A stretch of DNA of 64,000 nt from Anaeramoeba flamelloides (lineage: Eukaryota > Metamonada > Anaeramoebidae): the NCBI GenBank assembly GCA_027625915.1, contig JANTQA010000012.1:3866501-3930500 (forward strand). The letters run 5' to 3'. Shown piece after piece: positions 45,873 through 57,779 of the stretch (the first letter of the stretch is position 1; every line of letters begins with the position of its first letter). Below the pieces are notes generated by a model, which worked only from the letters and a program-made list of their open reading frames with translations, did no database searches and was not told the origin of the DNA. The position numbers and the translations under genes are program-made.

Positions 45873-48104
45873 TTTTTATGTAGGTAGAAGAAAAAATAAA
45901 AAATGAAAAACTGTTTGAAAAATCTATGACTTTCAAGTTTTCAGAAAAGAAACTAAAACAGCTCTATTGAAAATTTTGTAAGTTTGTTTGGGAAAAGAAT
46001 GTAATTTTTTTAAAAAATGTTCCATTATTTACTAATTCAGGAAAAAGTTAAAAGTTACTTGACTTATTGTTTTTTAAAACTTGAGACATTTGAGTCTAAC
46101 ATCAAGAAGTATAGAATTAAAGCTTGTCAACACTGAATTCAAATCATATTAGTGATCTCAAGTTGAAATGTCTCAACAAATTGGATTCGAAAAGGAGTAC
46201 AAATGGCTGATCCCAATCAATTAAGAATGCTTCTTTGCAAAAATTCTAAGAATTTTAGAATAAATCTGAGTTTCAAAACATGTTTATTGATTGAATCATC
46301 GATCTAAAGACTTCAAAGTTGAATAACCTCATTCTTAAATTTGTCTCCCATCTGTCGGTTTGTTGATAAAATATTCATTTTTTTTTTATCAAATTAAATA
46401 ATTCGCTCTGGAATATTTTGATGAAATTATTTTTAATTATTGAAAATATAACGAACTCAGAGAAAAGAAAACTCAAAGTATTCAATCTTTGAGTTTTTTA
46501 TGTTGTTAGTGAATTATTGACTTTATAAATCTCAATATTAAAAAAATTGAAAAAATAATTACTTTTGATGTGTTTGAAATATTAATTATTCCATTGACTT
46601 GAAAGAAAATTATTTTGGTTTCTATTTTTCAATTTGGAAATGTAATTGAAAAAAAAATAACAAAAAGAATTTTTATAATCGTGATAATATATAAAAAAAT
46701 CTTTGAATGATTTATTGTTTAATAATATTATAATACCTTTTTTAGTTTTGTTTGTACTATAAATCACTATTACTAATTTTAATAAATATATTCTATTTTT
46801 AATTATAGACAAATATCTAGTTTTTGAAATCACTTCACTCTATTATTAGTATTAATATTATTATCATAAATATATTCAAATTTAACATTTTTATTAAAAA
46901 AGAATTACTAAAAATAGAAAAAGTTATTGATATTTCTAAAAAAATAAAAAAAAATAATCTACACTTCCGGTTATTTTCTTATTATTTTGTAAAATAAGAG
47001 TTTTAATGAAGATTATAATATTAATGTTTTTGATAAGTATATGTTTTTTTATCAAAATATTCATTTAAGATCTTAGAAAGTGGCAAGATTTTTATTTTTT
47101 TATCATGATCAGATAATTCACTTTTTACAAATATGATTCATAAAGTTAATAGTTAAAATCATCTAGTGGTATTAAATTTAAATACTTATTGAATGAAACA
47201 ATATTCTTTTTTTTTTTTTTTTCGAATAAATCTACTTGATAAAATAAAATGAAACTAAAATATTTCGTGAAACTTCAAAAAGATTACAAAATATTTTATT
47301 ATTTTTCAATGAAATAATTACCAAAAAAATATTTTTTTTTTATAATTATTAATTAGCCAAGGTGATAAAAAACATCAGGTTTCAAAGAAATACCATATTT
47401 ATTGGGATTTTTTATATAATATACAAACTATAATGTGTATAAGTTTAAAATTCAAAAGATGTTTTTTAAAAAAAATGATAACAACGTCAATTAGGATTAC
47501 TACTAAGAAAAAAAAAGCAAAACAAGTAATAAAAAAAATTATTAATTAAATTAAAAAAATTTTTTTTCTATTTAAAATAAAAGGAAAATAAAAATAAAAT
47601 TATGTAATCTATATAGAAAATACTTTAACTTATAAATTGGTTATTATATGATTCTTTTTATATGGGAATGCTCATTCTAAGGGAAAAAAATGTAAATTTT
47701 GGATTAAAAAATTAATACAAATAAAAAAAAATAATAAGAATAATATCTTTGATTTTAATGTATTACTATGAATTCTGGAAAACCTGTATACTTGATGGCA
47801 CTCTACAGCACTTTTCCTAATTTCTAAATTTTTGGTTTAAGATTTTCGATACAAAACCATAATTTTCTTTATAATTAACCAATAGAAGAATAAATATAGA
47901 ATCTTTATTTCGAATAATATCAAAGAGTTAACACAATTCTTTTAAATTATGAAATAGTTAGAGGTTTATTTATTTATTTATTTATTGTGAGAAAGGAGTA
48001 ATCAAAGAAAATTTACTAAATAAAAAAAAAAGGAGAAGAAGAAAAATTAGTAAAACATTAAAGTAAAAAAAATATTATATCATTTACATGACCATATTAA
48101 AAAT
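45873..48104. other. Intergenic upstream of the exchanger gene, no gene seen
   Basis: Contains the exchanger promoter side. An inverted pair (TTGAGACATTT at 46080, AAATGTCTCAA at 46168) makes a possible stem. Otherwise AT-rich with no supportable gene. Confidence 0.4.
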
Positions 48105-48560
48105 TATCCACGTCCTGAAACAGGAGGGGTAAAAACCCGATAGAAAGATTATTAATAATAAGATTCCACAAACTGTGAAATAATTAGAGGTTTTCTTAAG
48201 GTTTTTGTTTTATATGTAAAATCTATTGTCTTTTTAAATAAACACTACCTCCAAGAGAACTGAAAGTGATTTTTTTGATGTTTTTCGTTTTATCTGTTAA
48301 GTGTTCTAGGTTTCTCTGAGGTTTTCTATTTTATTTATGAAGTGTTCTAGGTTTTTTTTGAGGTTTTGAGATAAACATAAAATTTTAATAAATTTTCTGT
48401 TTATTTCAAAATGTAAAAAAAACCTAACGAAAATCTATCAATTATCTCAATAAATATAAAACTCAAGAAAAGCTAAAAGTGGTTTTTTTTTTTACAATTT
48501 AAGAAACAAAAAGAAAATTAAATAAATTTTTGTTTTATTTCTTAAATTCAAAAAAAAAAA
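48105..48560. repeat. Short dispersed repeat plus degenerate tandem repeat
   Basis: 48127-48180 matches 7788-7850 (GGGGTAAAAACCC.ATA.AAAGATTATTAA). From about 48285 a roughly 47-bp unit containing AAGTGTTCTAGGTTT..TGAGGTTTT is repeated twice or more. 48561-49189 shows only A/T tracts. Confidence 0.55.
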
Positions 48561-49189
48561 CTACCTGCTATAAGAGGAAATTAATCCCCCCCTTCAAAAT
48601 AATATAGATATTTATAATTTATTCAAAAAAAATTATGTTTTATAATCGTGTGTTTCAGACGGTTATTGTTTCTTTCTTTTTATTATAATTCCATCGACAA
48701 TTTCAAGAACAATTCCTTAGTATCGTCGAGTTGTTTTCAAAATCACATTGTGGGTAATTGATCTGGATATAGTTTATTATTGCTTTTCAGAAGTTAATAT
48801 CAGTATGGGAAATTGAATATAAAAAAAAAAGTTTAAATTATCACAATGTTTTTTTCTTAATTAATATTTTACCTACATAAATCCAATCACATTGTTAACT
48901 TTTTTTATCGGCTCTACTTTTTAATTTATGAAAAAAGAAACAATAATAATAATAGTGGAAGAATAATCAAAAATCAACTCTTTTTTCGTCTTTTATTGTT
49001 AATTTAATTTATTTTTATTTTTGGAAACAAAATTTTTTGAAAAATGGGAAATAATTAAACCCAGTAAAAAAAAAATAAAAAAGAAAAAAAAAAAGAAATT
49101 AAATCAAAGAAAAAAAGATAATACAAAAGAATGTGTTATATAGTAAATATTAATATAAATGTTTACAGTTATAATGTGAAATAATATAA

Positions 49190-49573
49190 TTAGTCATCAT
49201 ATAATATTATATTAAATAATTTCGGTTCGATTGCATATAATTGAAAAGCTGAATTGTATAAGATTGTTGTGTGTAAAGTTAAGCAACGCAAAACTCTAAA
49301 GAAGTTATTTGATAGTAAGCTGGGGATTATTAGTGAAAATCCAATTATAATTAATACGAGTTGTTTAAAAATAAGCATTTTTTTTTTAAGTTTTGATATT
49401 ACTTCCATTGATTTTTTATCAAGATTTGTGGAAAAATAGAGGAAGATTCCTGAGATTATTAAAATTAAATTTGTTTCGAATAAGAAGCAACAAAAGATGC
49501 TGAAAAAATTAGAAATTATTAAGAAGCAGTAAAATTTGCCAATTTTATCTAACCCGTTTATAGAATTAAAAAT
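49190..49573 (-). CDS. 3' exon of an unidentified multi-pass membrane protein
   Basis: A 127-codon open exon, read from an ATATAG acceptor ending at 49574 to TAA (49192-49190). It encodes at least three hydrophobic helices: KFYCFLIISNFFSIFCCFLF, NLILIISGIFLYFS and QLVLIIIGFSLIIPSLL. The second and third are separated by a basic loop (KKSMEVISKLKKKMLIFK), and a last helix is followed by FQLYAIEPKL. Helix lengths and the basic loop recall the last three helices of 7-helix proteins (GPCR or TOM1/THH1 type), but there is no diagnostic motif. Upstream exons must be at higher coordinates and were not found. A chance frame is unlikely given the composition and length, but not excluded. Confidence 0.45.
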   Translation of the reverse strand: MFNSINGLDKIGKFYCFLIISNFFSIFCCFLFETNLILIISGIFLYFSTNLDKKSMEVISKLKKKMLIFKQLVLIIIGFSLIIPSLLSNNFFRVLRCLTLHTTILYNSAFQLYAIEPKLFNIILYDD

Positions 49574-50492
49574 CTATATAAATAATATCATATTTTCGTG
49601 TAGATAGATAAAATTATAATAATATTAAAAAAGGAAAAAGGAAAAAGAAGGAATTACATCGATGGAAACTTTAATTCTTTATTTTGAGAGTTTTTTTTTT
49701 TTTTTTTTTGATAAAAATTAATTTTTAAATAACAATTCCATAAATCACATCTCATAAAATAGAGATATTATATTTTCATTTTAGTAAAAGTAGGAAAATA
49801 AAAGTTAAATAATTGGTTTGGAAAAAAAATATTTTTTTTCTTTATTGTGAAACTTCTTTAAAACGGAGTTTTTTATGTTTTCACAGTGGTTGGTGAATGA
49901 CTCTATTGATTCAATGAACTTTTATTTTTCGAATTTATATATTTATGATAAATTTTAAAAAAAAAAAAAAAAATGTTATTAAATTGTTATTGTTTTGGTG
50001 TTTTATTTATTATTTGACCTAAACTATTTTCCAGTCGAATATATTTAATCGTAATGTCTGAATTATATGTGTTTAAATGATTTGAATCAATATTAGAAGA
50101 AACAAATTATTTGATCATTTCCAAAATTGAAATCATTTTTAAACATTTTAGCTTTTTCCTTTTTTTTTGATTTTTTTTAGACCTATTTTATTTTCAAATT
50201 TTTTTGTATTACAAGATCGATAGCCACTTGGTAAAAACGTGTTATTCTAAGGTTAATGATAAAATAAAAAGGATTATTGAGAAACCATATTTATTTCTAT
50301 TGGATTTACTTTTGATTTTCAATATGAGATCAAAATGATCATTGTTTTTTTTTTTTTCAAATAGTTTACGTAAGTATCTTAGTTTTTCTATTTTTAAGAA
50401 AATCTATTGATTTTTTAGTTTTATTCCAGACAGGTTTAAACTATTCAAAATGGGAAAACATTATATCTTAATAATTGAACTGGTACAAAGTT
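49574..50492. other. Intergenic or intron, no feature seen
   Basis: AT-rich; may be intron of the membrane protein gene whose 3' exon ends at 49573. Confidence 0.35.
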
Positions 50493-50898
50493 TACAGCTG
50501 TTCCAAGACTACTGTGAAATTTTTTCAATAGCAAATTTTGATGTTGATATAAATTTTTAAAAAGTTGAATATGAGTATAAGAAAGCTCATGCTGAAAATA
50601 TTTTTACATAAATCGGCCAATATAAAAAATAAACGGGATAATGTCATCAAAAAAAAATTCATTTTTTTAAGAGTAAATTTTTTGTTCTTTCTCAATGAAT
50701 TTTGGATGTTTAGAGTCATTTTTGGTTCTGAAAATTTATTTTTTGAAAATCAGAAAAAATTCTTGAATATTGGTTCATGTATGGATTTTTTTTTTTCAAT
50801 AGGAGCTTTGTTATTCTTATATTCAACTTTTTAAAAATTGATATCAACATCAAAATTTGATATTGAAAAAATTTCAAGGTAGCTTTGGAAAGACTGTA
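50493..50898. mobile_element. MITE family M3-like, TA-flanked, long arms
   Basis: TA-CAGCTGTTCCAAGACTACT on the left and the complement of TA-CAGTCTTTCCAAAGCTACC on the right. Arms are alignable for about 105 bp (GAAATTTTTTCAAT, AAATTTTGATGTTGATAT, TTTTTAAAAAGTTGAATAT). 406 bp. The open frames on both strands here are products of the palindrome. Confidence 0.88.
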
Positions 50899-50949
50899 AA
50901 TTAGTAATATATGTATCAAATGACCGAAAAAATCTAATATAAATAGTAT

Positions 50950-51605
50950 TAACACATAAATTATTAGATTTTTAACTTTGGATCAAATTTAAAAAATTAA
51001 TATTTTTTAAATGTAATTTTTTGATAACTTTTCCCAATCTAAAAATAGAACCTAAAATAACAGTATTATGGTATTTAATAATTCATATTCAGAAACCCCA
51101 AGAGTAACTATTGTTTTAATTTTTAATTATACGAGATTAACTCAATAATCCTCAACAAAAGAAAGAAGGGAAGAAAAAAAGAAAAACTCGTTAGTACTAT
51201 TTCCTTTTTATAAAGCTAGTTCTAACATCAATATTTTCTTATATATGAAAATAATATATGGATTTGTTATTCAATTTTTTAATTTATGGATTATTTGCTC
51301 TTAATCTACAAGTTCTTGACAAATTTAAGAAAGGTATTTTGCAACTTCGGAGTCTGAATATTGATAATTCAAATTTCAAATTTGTTGTGAAATGAAGATT
51401 TTAATCTGAAATTAAACCGAGTTTTTTTACTTATTTATAGATCATTTTTCATTGGTGGGATCAACTAATATTACAACTTTACCAATAGATTTTTTAGAGA
51501 CATTTAAACCAAGGCACACTAATTCAATCAACGCCCATTAACAACATACTTTGATCTTAGGCTTTTCCTTTGGTAGAAGCTTATCCCTTAACCTAAAAAT
51601 CTGAT
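50950..51605 (+). repeat. Dispersed repeat R3, copy C
   Basis: Matches 10607-11385 and 25752-26515 (AAAAATAGAACC, TTTATAAAGCTAGTTCTAAC, GAATATTGATAATTCAA, CTTTGATCTTAGGCTTTTCC). 51606-51863 has n nothing identifiable. Confidence 0.65.
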
Positions 51606-51863
51606 CAAAAAGATCATTCAAATGAAAATCTATTTCTCAATTATTTTAACGTTATGTCATTTTAACATTAAAAAGTAAAGTTTGTGGTATTTCAAAAATA
51701 CTTTTTGTTGAATCGATCAAGTTCCTCGTGAATTTGGATAAATTTTTAAAAATAACAATTAAAAAATGTTTTGATCATCTCACATGATTTAAAACTTGAA
51801 ACTGAAAGAATCCAATAAAAAGAAAAAAATAGATGAGCTCAAATTCTTTACAAAAGTCTTAGT

Positions 51864-52217
51864 TTAACTCATGTTTTTTGATTCTTTGTTATTTTCTCGC
51901 GAAGTTTGAAAATGAATAAGTTTGTTCGTTGTGATCTTTGTTTGTGGATAATAATATAAAAAAACAAAACACTTTTTGATCAGCGTTGCCGAAAAAGAAA
52001 AGAAAAAAGAAAAGAGAAGAAAAGATTCAAGTATGAATTCTAGACAAAACGGTACCTTTGTGAAATGTCTTTTTGACATTGTGTTTACTGGGTTATACTT
52101 TTGAATTATTTTTCGTAAACCAAGCCTAAAATCTGAGTATTTGGTATCACTTAAAGTAACAATACTCTCATTTTCTTTACGAAAATCCATTAAATCAGCA
52201 GAGTTAATTTCATTCAT
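51864..52217 (-). CDS. Small hypothetical protein (possibly 2 exons)
   Basis: The frame from ATG 52217 is open for 117 codons. The first 54 codons look truly coding (MNEINSADLMDFRKENES, SDTKYSDFRLGLRKIIQ), then composition collapses to F/L/S-rich at GTACCG (52055). An acceptor AACAAAG at 51936 restores a polar tail (TNKLIHFQTSRENNKESKN) to TAA. Spliced length would be 77 residues with a 120-bp intron, the usual small-intron size here. No homologue is recognised; exon 1 could instead belong to a larger gene. Confidence 0.4.
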   Translation of the reverse strand: MNEINSADLMDFRKENESIVTLSDTKYSDFRLGLRKIIQKYNPVNTMSKRHFTKVPFCLEFILESFLLFSFFFSFSATLIKKCFVFLYYYPQTKITTNKLIHFQTSRENNKESKNMS

Positions 52218-54543
52218 TTCAAAAAGATGACACGATAAAAAAGATCTTTCAATAAAAAAACAAAGTAATTTAAAATTGTTTGGAGTAAAAAAAAATGATT
52301 TAAGAAAAATGAGGGTTTAATTGGCCTCAGAAAAAAATTGACACTTGAAAAAAATAAAATAGATGAAAAAGATGTGTTAGTAAGCAAAATCTTGGGTTTG
52401 ATACACACAAAAGCCTAATTTAGAATTTTTGTTCATATTTACTACACTAACAAAAGAAAATTTATGGATAACATAATTTCCTATAAATAAAATGCTTGAG
52501 TTGATTTCGTATTTTGTGAATTGTGGGTATTGCAAAATGAAACAAATATTTAATTTTCTAAAAAAAGGATAATTTTCATTATAATGTCAAAACAAAAAAA
52601 CCAGTAAAAAAATCAAAATCAGAAAGATCAATTTTTTTGATCAATTGAAAATATTCATAACAATTGGTAAACTTTACTCCCCTTTTCAAGATAAAAATAT
52701 AAAATATTGAGTAACTGTTAACTATTCTAATTTGTATTCTCTTAAATATTCTAAATTTAGCATTTTTAACACTTCATAAATTTAGAAACGAAAAAAATAT
52801 CAAATCTTAAAAAGAAATTGAGAATCTAAAGAAAACTTAAAAATCTAATTTATTGTAATTATTCCTTAATTATATAATAAATTAATTGAAAATATATATA
52901 TGGTGTTTTGTTTTGTTATTTCATTTCTAATAATATACGAGTTTTATTTTGTTTAGATCTTTCCTTTTTAATAATTTTTTAAAAAAATTTTAGATTTAAA
53001 ATGTTTGAACTTTCATGAATTTATTTGTCCTTACAAATTCGTTATTATCTTAATTAAAAATAAATACAAATTAACCATTGTCTTTCTCAAATTCAAATCC
53101 ATCTAATTGTTTATTATTTGACATGTATGATTTGCATTTTGAACTTTAATATCAAAATTAATTTTTCTTTTTTTCTCTGACATTTTCTTGATTAATATTT
53201 AAAGATTTGGGAATTTTTTTGATTTCCAAATTTATAAAATGTTAAAATAGATAGGTTTATAATATTTAATTAATTTCCAAATGAAAACTAGTCAATGGTT
53301 GTTCAATAATTTATATATTTATCTGTAAAATTGAGAGTAAAATTTGCATTTTTGACCAATATTTTCAATGTATCCAAAAATAAGTAATTTGCTGTTTTTT
53401 GAAATTTCCGGGTTTTAGGTTTGATAGTAATTCTTTAAAAAAAAATATCTTAGTAAAATAAAATTCTTTTTAGATTAAAGTAAAAAAAGAGTAATTTTCA
53501 TAACAGATATTTTAAATGAATTTAAAATGTATCTAATGAAAAAATCTAATTGATTAAAGTTTAATTTTTGGTCAGTTACCTTTTTCATTTTGAAGATTTG
53601 GGATTTTTTTGGTTTCTAAATTTACTGTTGTCAATATAAAAAGGAAATTTCAAAATAATTATATTCAAGTTCTTTGTAAAAATTAAATTTAAATGTGGGC
53701 TTTAGTAAAATTGTTCAAAATTATTTTAATTATGGATATTTAGCAAAAAAAGTAGCTGAATTTCTTGGTATTTATATTTTTTATCACATCAATTATCAAA
53801 GAATTATAATTGCAAAAAGGGGAATATCCAAACAATATATTAAATATATTATTTGATGTAGATCTGAAAAATATATCATCATTTTTTATATTTTTTTTAA
53901 TAATTTTACTCAAGAAAAATAACAATAATATTGATTAATATTTCCTCAATAATTTATATATTTGTTTAGAAAATGTGTATATATTTATAAATTTTTACTC
54001 GTATTTTTATTTGATAAAAAAAAATGATCGTTTAGCTAGTTTTGTTATTTGTTGGTTTTAGGTATGATAGCTGATAAATTAGTATGGTTTAATTTCATCG
54101 TATACCTCATATCCTTTTTTAACCGACTTTAACTTGAATTGTGATAAAAATTTCTTCTTTTTTTGGTTAAAAAAAAACCTAATTATAAAGATTTTATAGC
54201 AATTTTAGACAAAGGGTTTAACATTTTCAATATTTTGTTTTCTTTTAATAAATAGTATTAGATACCCATTGCTATTTTTCCAGGCAAAATACAAACAATT
54301 TCTAAAAGTGAGATTTCAAATAAAATAAAAGATTTTTAAAAATTTTTCTTTTTGCTTTTTCTAATCCAAACTAAATTCAAAAAAGATTTGAATCCGATGT
54401 TTTTTTTAATAATTAATTTTAAAACATCCATTCTTTTATTAATTCAAACTGATTTGTCTAAAGTTTATAAAAAATTATTTATCAAGTTTACAATTGGATG
54501 TGGGTAAAATAAGATGAGAAATTCAATATTTTTTTTTTTAATT
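52218..54543. other. Intergenic, no feature seen
   Basis: 2.3 kb of AT-rich sequence; no protein-like frame, inverted ends or RNA gene identified. Confidence 0.4.
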
Positions 54544-54665
54544 GGGGGGGGGGGGGGGCATTGTTTGGAAATAAGAAGGAAGATCAATTAATAAATGGGG
54601 GGAAAATGATTAAAGATAAGATGTGGGTGAATCACAATATTGTTTTTTAATAAGAATGGCTTTTC
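54544..54665. repeat. Poly-G tract (15 G) and attached repeat
   Basis: Fifteen G at 54544-54558, then AAGATCAATTAATAAATG, ATGATTAAAGATAAGAT and TTTTTTAATA, which recur after the poly-G at 57244 (57333-57415). The poly-G therefore travels with a dispersed repeat. Confidence 0.7.
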
Positions 54666-54707
54666 AGAATCAAGTTTTCTTTGAATGATCTCTTATCCAA
54701 TATTTAT

Positions 54708-54903
54708 TAAAGTCAGTTGAACTTTCTTATCACAAAGTCTCAGTGAAATTTGAGGTACAAAAAAGTCTCAAATTAAAAAATTTTTTTCAGTTGTAGTAAA
54801 ATAAATTGTGTAAAAAAATATCAAAAAAATGTGCTTAATTTGAAATTATTTTTTTTATTTTAATTGGGTTGAAAGTTTGTTTTTTAATCTTGGGGCTGGC
54901 TGT
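54708..54903. mobile_element. MITE family M1, decayed copy
   Basis: AAAGTCAGTTGAACTTTCTT at left, ..GGTTGAAAGTTTG and GGCTGGCTG-TA at right; same layout as the other M1 copies but more diverged. 54904-55472 shows no supportable gene; 54930-55045 is slightly GC-richer with a 40-codon open end. Confidence 0.7.
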
Positions 54904-55472
54904 AAATAAAAAATTAACTTTTTGTAAAAATCCTCGTTATGAACTAATCGTATTACAATATAACAGGGAAATCGGGATATTCGGTTCATTTCGATTTAGA
55001 TTGATACATGGGGGTAGCTATTTAGAGTTTTATGGCCATTCTTTTTATTAATGTTGGTTTTCTTTTTCATAAATTTTTTCAATTTTATAATATATTGGTC
55101 TTATTTTTCACCAAAATTGAATGATATTATGTTTTTTCAGAGAATTAATAAACTTTTTTTACTAAAATTATTTTTTTTTTTGATTATCATTCAATTATTG
55201 AAATTTCTGTTCTTTGAAAATTGGTTCTAAGAAATACTAATTTATTAAGAAAACAATAAAGTATTTTTTAATAATTATTATTGAAAAGTCAGAAAGTTAA
55301 CAATATTTTTAAACTTCAAAATATGGTAGTATTAAGGGTTTTATTACAATCCAATGGTTTTTTCAATATTTTTGAAAATAAAATCTAAATAAATTTAATT
55401 TTTAAAATGTGTATTTTTTCAAAGTCCGCCCTTAATAGATTCAACCTATCTCTAAAGTTCTAAATTAAAACT

Positions 55473-55643
55473 TACAGTTGGTTTCAAATTTAAGGTGCAA
55501 AAAAAATTCAAATTTAGACACAAAATTTGAATTTTTTTTTCACACATTATTTTACTAGAATCTGAATTTTGTGCCTTAATTTGGGATTTTTATTGTGCCT
55601 TAATTTTCGTTGAACCACGTGATTTAAATATGGAAATGACTGT
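55473..55643. mobile_element. MITE family M1, copy 5
   Basis: TA-CAGTTGGTTTCAAATTTAA on the left, ..ATGGAAATGACTG-TA on the right; 171 bp with a small deletion in the left arm. 55644-56307 is AT-rich without features. Confidence 0.8.
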
Positions 55644-56307
55644 AAAAAAATTGTTTAAATGTGGCTATTTTCGGGTCTATTTTTTAGTTTAGTCAAGGGA
55701 TAATATCAAATTATTCCTTTATTCCTCATTACTGGTTTCAAAACTAAATTTCAAAAAATGAAAAAATGAATTAAAAAAAAACTTCCAAAAAAAAAAATGT
55801 TATATTTAATAAATCGACTCTTATTTAAGTTTATAACGTATTACATATAAGAAAAAGTTATGATTTTATGATTTTAAAGTTTCAATATCTTATGATACTC
55901 AAAAAAAAAATCAAAATTTAAGTAATATTTTCACAATTAAAATTGTAAAAAATAATAAAATGTACCTAATTCTTTTATTGGGTGTTTATTCAGTCAACAA
56001 TAATGTTTACTGAATAATACTGGAAAATTGAAAAAATATACAATTTTTTTGGTGGGTATTCAATCGGTGTTACATTCTATTGACCTATTTCTTTCTTTAT
56101 TTTTTTTTTTAAATCGTTTTCTTTTTGTAAATATATTATATTTTTTGATTGTATATGCTAATAATAATGTGAGAAACTAATAAACTCGTTTTTTTTTTTA
56201 ACTTTTAAGGGTAATTATCTATGAATTATCACAAATCAAATAAAATTGGACTTCTATTGAAGATTTTTTTAAAAATTCGAATAAAAATATTAGAAAAACA
56301 TTTGAAA

Positions 56308-57014
56308 TAAACTCTTTTTCAAATAAAAGGGCACAAAAAATTTTCAAGAATTATTCATAAATGAATCAAATTAATTGTAGCATCATTCTAAAATCTAAGA
56401 AACGCTTTAAAACATAAAAAAACACACAACCGAATCTTTAAAACTCATTAAAACAAATCAATAAAAATTAAAATTCAATATTTTAAAAATTGGTGTGCCC
56501 TTTTATTTGAAATGAGAAATCTCGTTTTGTAAATTGTAAAGAAAAAAAAATTATAAACGTAATAAAAACCTTTGAACAAGGCGAATTGGGAAAAAGTTCT
56601 CAACATTTTATTGATAATTCTTTACATATCAAACTTTTGTTCTTTAAAGTCTCATATTCCAGATAAAGCCACAATTCATCCGGTATTTTGTTGGAATGTT
56701 TTTTCTTTATTTCTCTTTTCTTTGTTCCATGCATCAATCCAATAATGGCCTTTCTTAATTCCTATTTCTAGCTCATTCGAAATCAAACTTAGACAGTTTC
56801 CATTTATACACAGGTAGATTATTTCCAAATTGGTTTCTTCTTATCTTGCTTTTTCATTTTCCAACTGTTCAATATCCAAAAATAAAAAAAGCAAAAAATG
56901 AAAAAATGAATAATTTAAATGAAAATCACCAATAAGGAATTATCTTATTAACAATCAAATTCGATGGTATTGACGATTTGGGGGGGTGTGCCCTTTTGTT
57001 TGAAAAATAGTTTA
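56308..57014. mobile_element. TA-flanked element family M6, copy 2, with coding-like cargo
   Basis: TA-AACTCTTTTTCAAATAAAAG + GGCACA at the left; the right end complement is TA-AACTATTTTTCAAACAAAAG + GGCACAC. A second internal right-type end lies at 56492-56510. Ends are related to the element at 31295-31870. The interior 56580-56870 differs from flanking DNA in composition and reads as protein on the minus strand. Confidence 0.75.
56590..56885 (-). pseudogene. F-box-like gene fragment inside the TIR element
   Basis: Minus-strand reading gives LDIEQLENEKAR, EIIYLCINGNCLSLISNELE, GIKKGHYWIDAWNKEKRNKE and then, after a one-base shift, KIPDELWLYLEYETLKNKSL + ICKEL. The last part resembles an F-box (LPDELWL..L.. 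L..LS.VCK). One stop (near 56847) and one frame change interrupt the reading, so this is a relic or contains unseen introns. It may be a host gene piece captured by the element. Confidence 0.35.
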
Positions 57015-57243
57015 GTATATAAATGGAAATTTTTATTGAAATTTTAGGGATTTCTTACATACCCGTAGTTGAAGTTTTAATTATTTTTGGATTGAAAATA
57101 AATTAAAGGAAATCCTCAAAAACAAAAAATTAAGTTAAATCCATGTTTAAGAAGATACCAACCAAGACAATAATTATTCGAATTTATAAAATAAAAAAAG
57201 AGTGGAATAAGTAGGTAATATTTAGAATAATAAAATAACACTT

Positions 57244-57680
57244 GGGGGGGGGGGGGGGGTTGCAAATATTAAGGGGAATTCAATTCAATTTGGTTTTCAT
57301 TTGGGGGCCTTAATAGAACGCAAAAGTGAAAAGTAAGATCAATTAATAAATGAAAAAAATAAATAATTAAAGATAAAATCGGTGGTTAAACTCAATAGAA
57401 GTTTTTTTAATATTATTTTTTAGAAATCTGAGTTTTTCATGTTCGATATATCATCATAAAAAATTTGATGAAAATAGTAACTATTTTTCAGAATCTCCAA
57501 AACCTTTATCAGATCTCGATAAAAGAAGATTTTTTTTGTTTTTGATGATCTGGTTGATAATAATAAATTGATTATTTTTTAAAGTTAATTGATTATTTCT
57601 TTGAATAGATTTTATCATTTGTTTGAATTTACTTTTTGTTTTTGGGTTCTATTAAGAGTTCCCAATTAAAAAGAATATTG
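57244..57680. repeat. Poly-G tract (16 G) and TIR element with TTCTATTAAG ends
   Basis: Sixteen G at 57244-57259. Then arms at about 57298-57345 (complement of TTACTTTTCACTTTTGCGTTC + TATTAAG) and 57630-57672 (TTTACTTTTTGTTTTTGGGT + TCTATTAAG) form an inverted pair. The same end occurs at 17290-17330. No coding content. Confidence 0.55.
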
Positions 57681-57779
57681 AAGGATTTTTTTCATAGTTT
57701 CACTTTTTTCCCCAAATTTTAATAATTTTTGAATTTCAATCTGATTTGTTGAACATAAAATTCGTGGTCCTAAGTAGAA

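Noticed and set aside
50525-50955. Overlapping frames on both strands
   Set aside because: Mirror products of the palindromic MITE arms at 50493-50898.
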